NCBI GenBank assembly: GCA_030141605.1
Contig: JAQGDQ010000677.1
Span: 90,652-114,469 of the forward strand
Reading direction: 5' to 3'
DNA length: 23,818 nt
Origin: Tubiluchus corallicola
Taxonomy: Eukaryota; Priapulida; Priapulimorpha; Priapulimorphida; Tubiluchidae
Shown here: one piece after another, positions 1-9,082 of the stretch
Numbering within the stretch: position 1 is the stretch's first letter
Layout of the letters: every line of letters starts with the position of its first letter
Program-made: the position numbers and the translations under genes
Notes under the pieces: generated by a model
What the model was told of the DNA's origin: nothing
Databases searched by the model: none
The model's input: only the letters and a program-made list of their open reading frames with translations

Positions 1-235
1 CACACTGGGATGACGAAGCAGTTCTGTTGGTGAATCAGTAGTGCACACTGGGATGGCGAGGCAGTGACGTTTTAACGGGTGGCGCGAATATTTAAATTTT
101 TCAGAATTTTCTTTTCTAATTGCATAAATTTTTTAAACAGGCAAGCGTAATCAACGCAACGCTGAGTAATATAAGTTTTGTATGGAAATTTCTTTCAGAG
201 ATATTTCAAAATTGCCTTTTCTTGCACGTTAAAAC
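1..235 (-). repeat. R1 dispersed repeat, left-end copy (reverse orientation)
   Basis: This segment aligns by eye with 15790-16020 in the same orientation and with the reverse complement of about 13180-13350. Shared landmarks are the gtgcacactggga motif, gcagtgacgttttaac, a ggcgcgaa core, gaattttcttttct and ttgtatggaaa, in the same order and similar spacing. Two imperfect copies of the gtgcacactggga unit are present, as in the later copy. It has no credible coding content and begins before the window. I infer a non-autonomous mobile repeat; its class is unknown. Confidence 0.8.
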
Positions 236-545
236 ACTTGTGTTCTTAGAACAGTCATTTAGGGCAGAATTAGGTGCAGAAACTCTCATACTATTATTAA
301 ACTCGCATGTCATTTCTTGCATACAAATAATATAACATTCTCTAACGAAGTTTGAGATTGTATGCGAAATTGCAACGCAGCAACGTGCACTGCATATAGA
401 CGTGCAATAGCTTGCAAAAAATAAATGGCGTAAGATGTGGACACCGGGATTTTTGGGATTACAAAAATGCTGACACTGGAAGTTCTCCGACGTAAACTTC
501 TTCGCATGACACTGTATAAGTATACTGTGCTAGTAATCCAATGAA
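236..545. other. Unassigned sequence between two R1 pieces
   Basis: I see no recognisable gene, repeat or transposon end here. It separates an R1 left end in reverse orientation from an R1 right half in forward orientation, so it may be the site of a rearrangement or of nested insertions. A 79-codon open frame on the minus strand has no recognisable features. Confidence 0.5.
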
Positions 546-551
546 CCAAAT

Positions 552-1132
552 GCGTGTGTTAAAGGAAAGAACAAGTCACTCAGCATGTTGGATTTATTTT
601 ATTGTTATCACTTAAACTGTTTGTGGTGTGCTAAAGGAAAGAAAAAGCCGCTTAGTATGTTAGATTTATATTACTGTTACCACTTAAACTGTTTATGGTG
701 TGTTAAAGGAAAGAAAAAGCCACTAAGTATGTTAGATTTATATTACTGTTATCACTTAAACTGTTTATGGTGTGTTAAAGGAAAGAAAAAGCCACTAAGT
801 ATGTTAGATTTATATTACTGTTATCACTTAAACTGTTTATGGTGTGTTAAAGGAAAGAAAAAGCCACTAAGTATGTTAGATTTATATTACTGTTATCACT
901 TAAACTGTTTATGGTGTGTTAAAGGAAAGAAAAAGCCACTAAGTATGTTAGATTTATATTACTGTTATCACTTAAACTGTTTATGGTGTGTTAAAGGAAA
1001 GAAAAAGCCACTAAGTATGTTAGATTTATATTACTGTTATCACTTAAACTGTTTATGGTGTGTTAAAGGAAAGAAAAAGCTACTCAGTATGTTCGATTTA
1101 TTTTATTGTTATCACTTAAACTCAGAAAAATG
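552..1132 (+). repeat. 72-bp tandem repeat, about 8 units
   Basis: Units begin at 585, 657, 729, 801, 873, 945, 1017 and 1089, preceded by a partial unit from about 552. The inner units are nearly identical, while the first and last share older variants (ttattttattg instead of ttatattactg). This is the pattern expected when a single ancestral segment is expanded from within. The period is a multiple of three and has no stop in one frame, so a 198-codon frame runs through with a repeating 24-residue unit containing CYHLNCLWCVKGKKK. I consider this frame a by-product, because the related copy at 13701 has stops and indels. Confidence 0.9.
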
Positions 1133-1228
1133 TAACAAAAGATTTGCAAAGAAAGCATTTTTTAAGATATGCTACCTCTGAACAGAAATTTTCAGGCTTG
1201 GCGGTTGCTGTCAGTCACTTGAAAATCA

Positions 1229-1236
1229 TGACGTCA
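1229..1236. promoter_or_regulatory. CRE-like site in R1
   Basis: A perfect TGACGTCA octamer lies in a 12-bp palindrome (catgacgtcatg). This is the consensus for CREB/ATF bZIP proteins. The aligned position in the 13-kb copy is degraded (atgacgtaac), so function is not shown. Confidence 0.35.
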
Positions 1237-1415
1237 TGGGGAGACTTCGAGACTTTTCGTAAGTCTGTCATGGCTTTCCGTAAGTGCGCGCTGCTTAAAC
1301 CTATACAAATTCTGCAGCTTACCTAATGTTCTTGGAAAAATATTACGAAATTAACCATGTGATTTTTTTGTAAAAACTTATTATATTTTTGATGAAAGAC
1401 TTTCATCAAGACGAA

Positions 1416-1423
1416 TGACGTCA
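1416..1423. promoter_or_regulatory. Second CRE-like site in R1, conserved between copies
   Basis: A perfect TGACGTCA in the context acgaatgacgtcat. The same octamer is intact at the aligned place in the other R1 copy (14054-14061). The site was therefore part of the ancestral repeat. Binding is inferred from the motif only. Confidence 0.4.
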
Positions 1424-1599
1424 TGAGAAGAAGAATGGGCATTGGAAATAACAGCGACCAAGCATGAAGTGATTTTACTAATTACACGAGGCGCTTATTG
1501 CAGTTTTATTACTAAACCCTTCTAACATTTTTCGGGAACATTGAAATAAGTCTAACCTCCTAGAAGAGTTGACGTTTCCTTTAATCAACGCACAAAATA

Positions 1600-1995
1600 C
1601 CATAAGAGCGCGCTAAGTTTACTAGTCAGAAATGCGAAATATTTTAACAAAACCTTTCCTCGATTAACTACAGCACAGCCTCCGCAACAACCATCATTTT
1701 TCAAACTCCCATCTTTAACTCTGCCTCTCTGCCAGACATCCCTAGGCGCTGGCCTTGGAAAAACGGACAAAATGGGGTGTTTTGTGTAACTCTTCCATCC
1801 GCCGTCTGAGTTGCTCATCATTTTTACCTGTGATATACCTGTCATTTTAGTCTGAGAGGCTGTGCCTGCGCACCTAATTAGAGACGCTCCAACTGAATTG
1901 ACTTCCCTAGTTTGGCCTGTAGGCATGACGCGAAGAGAAAAAAGAGTTAGATATTTCGAGCAGTTTCGAGGACTTTTGAAATCCACTTCAGGCAC
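1600..1995 (-). CDS. Possible exon(s), unrecognised protein
   Basis: A 136-codon open frame runs on the minus strand in a locally GC-richer stretch. A good-looking splice acceptor lies inside it: ctaac, then a pyrimidine run, then cctacag near 1919. Possible donors follow (acag/gtatat and cacag/gtaaaa, near 1820-1835). Downstream is a hydrophilic stretch with GGWKSYTKHPILSVFPRP and a Cys/Gly cluster CCGGC. I do not recognise the family. The start shown is only the first ATG of the frame. The low-coordinate end lies next to the R1 boundary, so the last residues may be repeat-derived. It could equally be a chance open frame. Confidence 0.22.
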
Positions 1996-2095
1996 ATCAC
2001 ACTAATCGTCTTCACGCAAAACTCTTGCTTTCAAGTTTTTGTATTTAAAATTTGACATGAAAAGTCGAAGCACGTGTACAACGCGTGGGTTTTGT

Positions 2096-2140
2096 TTGAG
2101 GGAAACACTCGATGTTAAAGAGGTTCTATTGTATACAAGG
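2096..2140 (-). mobile_element. Possible pogo/Tigger-like terminal motif
   Basis: Read on the minus strand, this stretch carries tagaacctctttaacatcga, which resembles the usual ends of pogo/Tigger-type DNA transposons in animals (TAGAACCTC followed by TTAAC). I found no matching opposite end in the window, so this is a weak call from pattern memory. Confidence 0.2.
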
Positions 2141-2156
2141 TACCACAACAGGTGCT

Positions 2157-2205
2157 TATAAAAAGTCGGACTTGGCCGACCACCCATCGTTGGTTGTCAG
2201 TTTGT
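2157..2205 (+). promoter_or_regulatory. Possible TATA-type core promoter
   Basis: There is a TATA-box-like ttataaaaag near 2157-2166, followed about 35-40 bp later by ttgtcagttt, which resembles an initiator. Downstream lies only a short frame that runs into the CT tract, so no gene supports it. AT-rich DNA produces such motifs often. Confidence 0.15.
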
Positions 2206-2324
2206 TTGACAGTTTATGCTGGGGACGTTATCAAACCTCTTTCACTTCGATCTGCGCTTTTTAGTGAAAGTTCGGCGCAATATCATTGACAAACCATGTG
2301 TAATCATACCCCCTCCTGTCACAC

Positions 2325-2327
2325 GTT

Positions 2328-2386
<59 letters not shown>

Positions 2387-2456
2387 TTCTCTCTCCCTCT
2401 GTCTCTCTCTTTCTCTCTCTCCCTTTCTCTGTCTCTCTTTTCTCTCTTTTCTCTCT

Positions 2457-2507
<51 letters not shown>

Positions 2508-2545
2508 GCTCTCGCTATCTCTCCCTCTCTCTCTCTCTTTCTCTG

Positions 2546-2596
<51 letters not shown>

Positions 2597-2675
2597 CTCT
2601 TTCTCTCTCCCTCTGTCTCTCTCTTTCTCTCTCTCTCTCTTTCTCTGTCTCTCTTTTCTCTCTTTCCTCTTTCTT

Positions 2676-2749
<74 letters not shown>
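2325..2749 (+). repeat. (CT)n pyrimidine tract with internal duplication
   Basis: About 425 bp of almost pure pyrimidine on the plus strand, mostly CT with ttt, ccc and tgt interruptions. An irregular segment of about 90 bp starting near 2375 recurs about 214 bp later near 2589 with the same order of interruptions, so the tract grew partly by segmental duplication. Open frames through it (SLSLSL on one strand, RERERE on the other) are composition artefacts. Confidence 0.95.
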
Positions 2750-2752
<3 letters not shown>

Positions 2753-3185
2753 ATATAACCTACAAGTAACCTATAACTTTTTACAAAAAAAACTAAATAA
2801 ATTTAATATTTTTATACTGATGAAGGAAGTCCTAACTATTATGAGGTGAGATGTTTCAGATTGAGACATTTTCAATCATAATGCGCCTAGTTCTTTTATA
2901 TACCGAGATTAAGTTTTCACACACCCCCAACAATCCAGCTTCTCGAGTTCACTTACTCACCTTTATACAGGTTTACGTTTGTGCAAAATTTACATATACA
3001 ATGCTGTTCTATTAATACTTCACGTGATGGATTAAACACTGCGGGAAACTGTAATCATCCTCATCACCTTTACTAAATGCAGAACACAGTTGTCAGCATC
3101 CCGTCAGAACCAAGTTTAACTTTCCTTGTTTTTGATTACATTTTAATTTCAGGCGTAAAATAACGCAGAGGATATTCTGCCACGT
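2750..3185. other. Intergenic, nothing recognised
   Basis: AT-rich single-copy-looking sequence. I see no open frame of note, RNA gene or transposon end. Confidence 0.6.
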
Positions 3186-3212
3186 TGAACCCCCCGTTCT
3201 GGATCCGCTATA
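3186..3212 (-). mobile_element. Possible hAT terminal inverted repeat remnant
   Basis: The stretch accccccgttctggatccgc is the reverse complement of gcggatccagaacggggggt. That resembles the common animal hAT end CAGTGGCGGATCCAG followed by a G run. The outermost CAGTG is not preserved. No partner end is obvious, so this may be a solo relic. Confidence 0.35.
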
Positions 3213-3570
3213 AAACGTTTTTTTCTAAAGCGATAGTGGAAAGGGTTAAGAGCGCGACGATATTGGTTTACTTATTGCACAAACTTGAGCTTGGCGTTTC
3301 ATAAATACTTAATCAGTCAAATCTGGTCAGGTACTTATTGTAGATTTTCTTTAATATGTGGGTCGTACATTATGGCTACATTGAGATTATGAGACCGGAT
3401 TTCACCAACGTAAAGCGAATCACAAAAAACCTCACATAGAATTTTCGGTTAGTTTATAAGCGCAGGTGTTAATCTGAGTAACCCTTTCCTTACCTGACAT
3501 TACGGTTTGGACGAGGTAAGCATACGGTTTAAGAAAAGTTTTATCGAAGCGCATTGTTGAAGAATTTTTA
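3213..3570. other. Intergenic, nothing firm
   Basis: It holds an 11-bp inverted pair (ggaaagggtta at 3238, taaccctttcc at 3479). That is about what chance predicts in a window this size. A 60-codon minus-strand frame has no recognisable motif. Confidence 0.5.
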
Positions 3571-3576
3571 CTATGT

Positions 3577-3832
3577 AGTTTATTTATATTTTTGTTGAAA
3601 ACAATGCTGGCCACTGTAGAAGCATTGTTTAATCATTTGGGCTGTGCAGTTAGATGTATTTTTGTTGAAAACAATGCTGACCATTGAAGAAACATTTTGT
3701 TAAACCACGTTTGCAATGCAGTTAGTTGTATTTTTGTGTGTAAACAATGCTGACCATTGTAGAAGCATGTTGAAACATTTTCGCATTGCACTTTGCTATA
3801 TTTTTGTTGAAAACAATGCTAGTTAGTTCGTT
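3577..3832 (+). repeat. Degenerate 69-73 bp tandem repeat, about 3.4 copies
   Basis: The segment tatttttgttgaaaacaatg recurs with starts near 3587, 3657, 3728 and 3798. Each copy continues with gctgaccattg, agaagcat and, before the next copy, a gcagttag-like stretch. Copies differ by substitutions and small indels, so the array is old. It is not CRISPR-like, because there are no spacers. Confidence 0.85.
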
Positions 3833-4160
3833 AGTTTATCTATCGAAGTTAAGATGAATCGATTAACTGCAGAAATTTAAATAACACACGTGGCAAAAAT
3901 AATTGGTTTCCTTTTTAAGGAGAAGTTCGTTATCAAATTGGAAAAATGGATACGAATTTTCCATTTTATGTGCATTTCTAAACAAAAACTGATTTTAAGA
4001 GTTAGTCAACAGCCACATGGGGGTACATTTAAAAATTGTTTTGCTAACCAAAAAAGTGTTTTAATAAAAATAGTGCAAATGGACGGGAACAACTATAATG
4101 TAAGTTTGTTGAGAAGACTTAAAAAATTGTTTCACTAGCGCTTATAGTATAGGTACTTCT
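3833..4160. other. Intergenic, nothing recognised
   Basis: AT-rich. An 82-codon plus-strand frame starting near 3890 is rich in K, I, F and L, has no motif, and ends at the minisatellite flank. I do not call it a gene. Confidence 0.5.
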
Positions 4161-4161
4161 T

Positions 4162-4195
4162 CCCCTCCCCCCTCCCCCCCCCCCAAAAAAAAAAA
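4162..4195. repeat. C-run/A-run homopolymer block
   Basis: Three cytosine runs of 4, 6 and 11 separated by single T residues are followed by 11 adenines. The minus strand of the C block is a potential G-quadruplex former. Such runs are also prone to assembly error. Confidence 0.85.
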
Positions 4196-4325
4196 TCTGT
4201 CGCTGTTACAAAATGAAAAAACTCTCATAATAAAAAGACTCACTGTAAGTGAAAAGTATAAGGTAAAATTTGCCCTTTTTTGCAACGTAAAATCTCGCAA
4301 CGTCTTTTTTTCAGTAAAAATCGTG

Positions 4326-5026
4326 CATGTGTGTTGACTGTATGTGTGTTGACTGCATGTGTGTTGACTGTATGTGTGTTGACTGCATGTGTGTTGACTG
4401 CATGTGTGTTGACTGCATGTGTGTTGACTGTATGTGTGTTGACTGCATGTGTGTTGACTGTATGTGTGTTGACTGTATGTGTGTTGACTGCATGTCTGTT
4501 GACTGTATGTCTGTTGACTGCATGTGTGTTGACTGTATGTGTGTTGACTGTATGTGTGTTGACTGCATGTCTGTTGACTGTATGTCTGTTGACTGCGTCT
4601 GTTGATGATGTCTGTTGACTGCGTGTGTGTTGACTGCATGTCTGTTGACTGTATGTGTGTTGACTGTATGTGTGTTGACTGCATGTCTGTTGATTGTACG
4701 TCTGTTGACTGCATGTCTGTTGACTGCATGTCTGTTGACTGTATGTCTGTTGACTGCATGTGTGTTGACTGCATGTGTGTTGACTGCATGTGTGTTGACT
4801 GCATGTGTGTTGACTGCATGTCTGTTGACTGCATGTCTGTTGACTGCATGTGTGTTGACTGCATGTGTGTTGACTGCATGTCTGTTGACTGTATGTCTGT
4901 TGACTGCATGTCTGTTGACTGCATGGCTGTTGACTGCATGTCTGTTGACTGCATGTCTGTTGACTGCATGTCTGTTGACTGCATGTCTGTTGACTGCATG
5001 TCTGTTGACTGCATGTCTGTTGACTG
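4326..5026 (+). repeat. 15-bp minisatellite, about 46 units
   Basis: The unit is catgtgtgttgactg, with common variants tatgtgtgttgactg and catgtctgttgactg. The unit length is a multiple of three, so five of the six frames stay open and give repeating peptides such as MCVDC, ACVLT and MQSTD; these are artefacts. The array is irregular at 4592-4624. The tctg variant is rare at the start and almost exclusive from 4877 on, which indicates local spread of a variant. Confidence 0.95.
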
Positions 5027-5820
5027 TGTTTGCGGTGTAGTGGGACAGGGTGTTACATGACTTTCACCTCCATAGGAGTATTTTAGAGAATTTATTGTAA
5101 TATATTTCTGAAAAAATTTAAATTGTTTTTATAAGTAACTTTCAATTATTTTATGTCACGTGACTGTATTGCACCTCGTAAATTTAAATTGTCCTTTTTG
5201 ACTGAATAAATAAAAATAATTAATAAATAAATAACCCCCCCCCTCTTTTGTTATTAAGGATCGGAAAGGTTAAATACAATGGACTATTTTACCTTTGTTC
5301 GCAAAGGACATTTGCCCTCTAATTAGCAAAGAAAAATGGATTAATTAGCACCCCCCTCATTACACCTCCCGAACACACTGTACCTCTTACAAAAATCATT
5401 TACCCCCCCCCCACCTGCTGTCTTGGGGGTGAACATTCAACACCAGCGGTCAAATTACTTCAACAACCTCCAAGTTTGGGGTATCGTGTTTCCATTCTGA
5501 AAGCGCAGGGCATGTTTACAGGGGCCCTGACTGGTCATTTTCACTTGCACGACTTACCTAATGTAACAAAAGCCCACGAGAGACGTCTAATTTGTAACTC
5601 GATCAGGCTAAATTATGTAATTATGTCTTGCTGATTGCTTTAAATTCTAAGCTACAATGTATTATTGCTGTAAATCAAGGACTGGGACAACATGTGAAGA
5701 TTAAAGAGGATGAAAAGGTGATTTTATAGGTCGTCCCAGAAAACTTCACGTAGAAAGTTGTAGGTTTTTACCTGCTTGAAATACTCACGGGCTACGTTTG
5801 TCATGTGTTGGCAGGTGTTT
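5027..5820. other. Intergenic with C homopolymers
   Basis: No gene recognised. It contains an aataaataaa-type A/T block near 5205-5232 followed directly by a run of C, and another C run near 5402-5411. The rest is unremarkable. Confidence 0.6.
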
Positions 5821-5874
5821 AGTTTAGTGCCTATTTTTGTGAAAGTTGAATTTATTTGGTGTTTTAGCAATAAA
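5821..5874 (+). mobile_element. Possible retrotransposon 3' tail before (CTA)n
   Basis: AT-rich sequence ends in AATAAA (5869-5874) and passes directly into the trinucleotide array. Many non-LTR retrotransposons end in a polyadenylation-type signal and a short tandem tail. No reverse transcriptase remnant is visible upstream, so this rests only on the arrangement. Confidence 0.25.
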
Positions 5875-6178
<304 letters not shown>

Positions 6179-6183
6179 CAGGA

Positions 6184-6565
6184 AGAAATTTCTAGTAATT
6201 CAAAATTCTCGCTTCAGCTGGTAAAATGTCACTGACTCCCAGTGGCACCCCTGGCTCACCAAGAAACTTATTTTAATCTTATTGACAAGACAATGTAATT
6301 TAAACTTTTGCTTAGTTAGCGAAGAGGGCGCTACAAATGCTCTGATTATTTTCTCAAACTTTGCGCAATCTAAACTTGCTTCAAATGACTCATCGTCAAA
6401 ATGGCTGCGCCTAACGGTCATCGCGGCATTTTAAACTTACATAGCGTTGCTGACAACACAAGCTCTGCATGCAATAAAACAGTATGTAAGCGGTACAAAA
6501 TTTCAAGATAAACTTTTTATTTTTATTTAAGTAAAGGGCTTTCTTGTGCTTAAACAGGAATTCTA
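6184..6565 (+). repeat. R1 dispersed repeat, left-half copy
   Basis: This aligns by eye with about 13261-13680. Shared landmarks in order are ggtaaaatgtc, ctgactc, ttttaatcttatt, ctgattattt, a 32-bp block around aaaatggctgcg that differs at one position, tgcatgcaa, a cagta/gtaag pair and ttcttgtgctt. The copy stops near 6565 and lacks the right half seen at 1089 and 13701. Confidence 0.85.
6398..6511 (+). other. YY1-like start block and 36-codon frame in R1
   Basis: AAAATGGCTGC (6398-6408) fits the YY1 pattern AARATGGCNGC, and its ATG opens a 36-codon frame beginning MAAPNGHRG. The related copy at 13511 keeps the motif and begins MAASNGHRG, but stops after 22 codons. The short block is far better conserved than its surroundings. 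This may reflect an ancestral promoter and start region or a conserved binding site. No protein of this sequence is known to me. Confidence 0.3.
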
Positions 6566-7120
6566 CAACCCTGTGAAGTATATAAGATTATCCATTCAAT
6601 CTTAAATGTAGATACTATTTTCATCCTATTTTTGTTTACATTTACAGTTTATGAAGGAAATAAGAAAATTATTTTTTGTAAAAAACCATTAAGCTAACGA
6701 ATTCAACAACGTTTTTTATGAACGTTCTCTCACAAGCTATCACAAACATAAAACGGTTTTTCTTGTAAAGCAACACGCAATATTTCCGGCGTGGTTTTCT
6801 AACTCGCCCCGGGTGGAGGAGAAACCATGTTCCCCCACCCGCACTTCCGGCCTGCAACATGGGGCCGTCTCACGCACTCCCACACGGCTCATCCGTGAGC
6901 TGCATGAATATCATAAATAATAAAATCATAAACTCATTTCTGTTGACTTCTCGTAAAACAACTATACCTCACATTAACTTGTAGTAAAGTTTATTATTCA
7001 AGGGTGTCTACACGCTTTATAGAACAGCCTGAAGCGAAACAAAAGCTAAATCTTTTTAAATTAAACGCATTTTGTTAAAACCTGCAAAAAGTAACTTTCA
7101 TGTTCAAATCGTGTGCGTAT
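6566..7120. other. Intergenic with a GC-rich patch at 6776-6900
   Basis: Mostly AT-rich and anonymous. The patch at 6776-6900 is clearly richer in G and C. It has a CpG-bearing ttccggcgtgg, a gccccgggtgg and, at 6859, a short plus-strand frame starting MGPSHALPHGSS (41 codons). A 63-codon minus-strand frame overlaps it. I recognise neither. It could be an exon or a promoter patch. Confidence 0.3.
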
Positions 7121-7126
7121 TAATTT

Positions 7127-7138
7127 TGCGCATGCGCC
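7127..7138. promoter_or_regulatory. NRF1-like motif
   Basis: TGCGCATGCGCC closely fits the palindromic NRF1 consensus (YGCGCAYGCGCR), which is common in animal CpG-type promoters. No transcription unit is visible next to it, so the assignment is by motif only. Confidence 0.3.
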
Positions 7139-7500
7139 GTATGGTGCAGCTCTTTCCGATACAACTACGCTTTTTAAAGGTTGCTCACAATTCCTAGGCA
7201 TTTTGCAGACTCTTCAACATTTTGGGAAGATGCGGCATAAGTGAAAAGTTAATACAATAACTAATTACCAGATGTTACTTCTTCCAGAAAGTTCGTCTTG
7301 TCGTGTTTCGATCAAAGAAAGTAACTTAAAAGTTGTATGTGTGAGTCAGAGAAAAGTAATCGTTCTTAATTTTCATCGATCACGTGACATGAGCACCAGT
7401 TTCATAATTTATGATCCATGCATGATTTTTTTATTTTGAGTTTATTAAAGGTTTTTGAGTTAAGAGAATGCAGTACAAAAGATCGTAAAATAATACATAT

Positions 7501-7600
7501 GAACATTGAACATATTGAAACATTGAACATTGAAACATTGAACATTGAAACATTGAACATATTGAAACATTGAACATTGAAACATTGAACATTGAACATA
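7501..7600 (+). repeat. ACATTGAA minisatellite with 47-bp higher-order period
   Basis: Repeats of cattgaa and cattgaaa, with catatt interruptions at 7511 and 7558. These mark a 47-bp higher-order unit present about twice. Confidence 0.9.
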
Positions 7601-7677
7601 CATATATATGTCCTTCTAGTAGAAGATGATACTGAATTATCAACTGCGCTACTGTATCTGTTATAAGCTATGTGATA

Positions 7678-7819
7678 AAGTTACAGGAAAAAAATTCCCG
7701 GAAAAGATCACAGTTTTGGCTAAGGAAAAAGTCACAAAAATTTTTGGCTAGGGTTAAGGTTAGTGTTAGAGTTACAGCAAGGATTACTTCTTTTTTCTCT
7801 CTCTTTTTTCCTGTAACTT
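7678..7819. mobile_element. Candidate small MITE with 16-bp inverted ends
   Basis: The 16-mer aagttacaggaaaaaa at 7678-7693 has its exact reverse complement at 7804-7819, enclosing 110 bp. Exact 16-bp pairing at this spacing is unlikely by chance, though the A run lowers the weight. The interior has two similar segments (tcacagttttggctaagg and tcacaaaaatttttggctag) and a degenerate gggttaaggttag stretch. I cannot define a target-site duplication, so the class is open. Confidence 0.45.
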
Positions 7820-8278
7820 CTTTTCTCTTGATTCACGGTATGTATAGTGCAGAGAGTTCTAGTTGTTGATATTCACTTGAAACATTGGAACAGATGTAAC
7901 TCTAAACATGGCTATTTATTCTCTAAAACAGAGGTTATCATTTGTAAAAATTACGCCTAGTTGCTTAATTTCACAGAGCTAAAAGCGCTTCCAAAAAATC
8001 TAAGCTTTCTAAAAATCTACGACAACATACACACTAATTCAGAATTCATATACCCACGACCATATTAATTAAATCATAGTTTTTTTCATTTTTTGTGCAT
8101 AGTTGTAAATACGTTTGATTTTATTCGTCGTTACTTTCCCTTACTGCACAGTAGTTTAGATTGCACTGACGCATTTGCCTTTAGCAGTGTAAGTTTTTAT
8201 TAACTAACACTGATTGATTATCTCTGTAAAGTTTTTATCAGTGATTATCAACGTATTTTAATGGCAAATAAAGATTAT
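7820..8278. other. Intergenic, nothing recognised
   Basis: AT-rich, no open frame or structure of note. AATAAA at 8267-8272 precedes the TA run. Confidence 0.6.

Positions 8279-8310
<32 letters not shown>
8279..8310. repeat. (TA)n microsatellite
   Basis: About 32 bp of TA repeat with one aaat interruption. It follows an AATAAA within 7 bp. Confidence 0.9.
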
Positions 8311-8312
<2 letters not shown>

Positions 8313-9082
8313 CACGACAATTTGAGAACCTATCATTTTAATATTAAAGAATGGTAGTACCTGAAAAGGACACATATTATTATATTCTCTTTAACCAATG
8401 AACTTTAATTTTCACAAAGCAATTTAATTATCTCTGATGACCTTGTTAAGCGTGCACTTATGCTATAATGTCAATTGTTAATTATTTTTAAATTCGAGGC
8501 AAATGATACATCGCGTTGGATGAGTTGAAGGTCGTAGGAGTAAAAACCTTTATCAACCTGTTCAACTCTATCAACATTCATTGGTAGATTTCGCCCGAGG
8601 GACGAGTCATTCCTAAAATTAATGTCGTCATTTTAGAAGTTTCTATCGCAATTTAATGCGCAATTTTTTCCGAGGGGTTTTATTGTAGCCGAAAGCAAGA
8701 TCGATCACATCACATACGTGACTTTTGACTCCTGCAAATTGGTGATTTATCATTTTGTGATGTGTGGCTCCTCGTGAAAAGTTTTACCTCTGGGGGTATC
8801 TCCGACGTATGGCGATGAACAAGTTTATGTAACGTATAACATTCGCTTAATCAAAAACATGTCAGGCGCAAAAACGGCCAGAAACGCAGGTTCATAATGG
8901 CTAATTCTAAATCAAGTCATGCACTTGAGGTTGTATTGAAAAATCGCTCAATATAAATTAGAATCGATCATTATAATTTTTGAAGGTCGTTTTCAATATA
9001 GAAAGGTTAATAAGATAAGATAAGATATTTGTTGATAAAGACAAATAAAGTAATGACATATATTTGTATATATATGCATACA
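8311..9082. other. Intergenic, nothing recognised
   Basis: No gene recognised. A 9-bp inverted pair (cacatcaca near 8706, tgtgatgtg near 8756) and an aataagataagataagata stretch near 9009-9027 are present. AATAAA lies at 9044-9049, shortly before the next array. Confidence 0.55.

Larger units (their letters stand above)
546..1586 (+). repeat. R1 dispersed repeat, right-half copy with expanded 72-bp unit
   Basis: From about 1089 to 1586 this aligns by eye with 13701-14235. Shared blocks in order include ttattttattg/ttattttactg, ctttccgtaag, ctgcagcttacctaatgtt, acgaatgacgtcat, aagcatgaagtgat, ttttactaattacacgag and cttctaacatttttcg. The copies differ by many substitutions and small indels, so they are old. 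The left half of the element, present at 6184 and 13180, is missing here. The main difference from the 13-kb copy is that its single 72-bp segment is about eight tandem units in this one. Confidence 0.85.

Noticed and set aside
552-1132. CRISPR array, considered for the 72-bp and 71-bp tandem repeats (3577-3832)
   Set aside because: Units are directly adjacent without unique spacers, and the context is eukaryotic.
585-1181. 198-codon repeat protein from the 72-bp array
   Set aside because: The same segment in the 13-kb R1 copy has stops and indels, and no start, splice or domain evidence supports it.
2216-2769. Ser/Leu-rich and Arg/Glu-rich frames in the CT tracts (also 16601-17284)
   Set aside because: Pure low-complexity translation of CT repeats.
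3238-3489. 11-bp inverted pair ggaaagggtta/taaccctttcc as a MITE
   Set aside because: A pair of this length within 250 bp is expected about once by chance in a window of this size, and no target duplication is seen.
3890-4138. 82-codon plus-strand frame starting MAKIIGFLFKEK
   Set aside because: Composition follows local AT-richness, no motif is recognised, and there is no splice or promoter context.
4142-5060. 290-codon MQSTD-type frame and VDCMC/ACVLT frames on both strands
   Set aside because: The 15-bp unit is a multiple of three without stops in most frames; several overlapping frames of both strands are open at once, as expected for a minisatellite.
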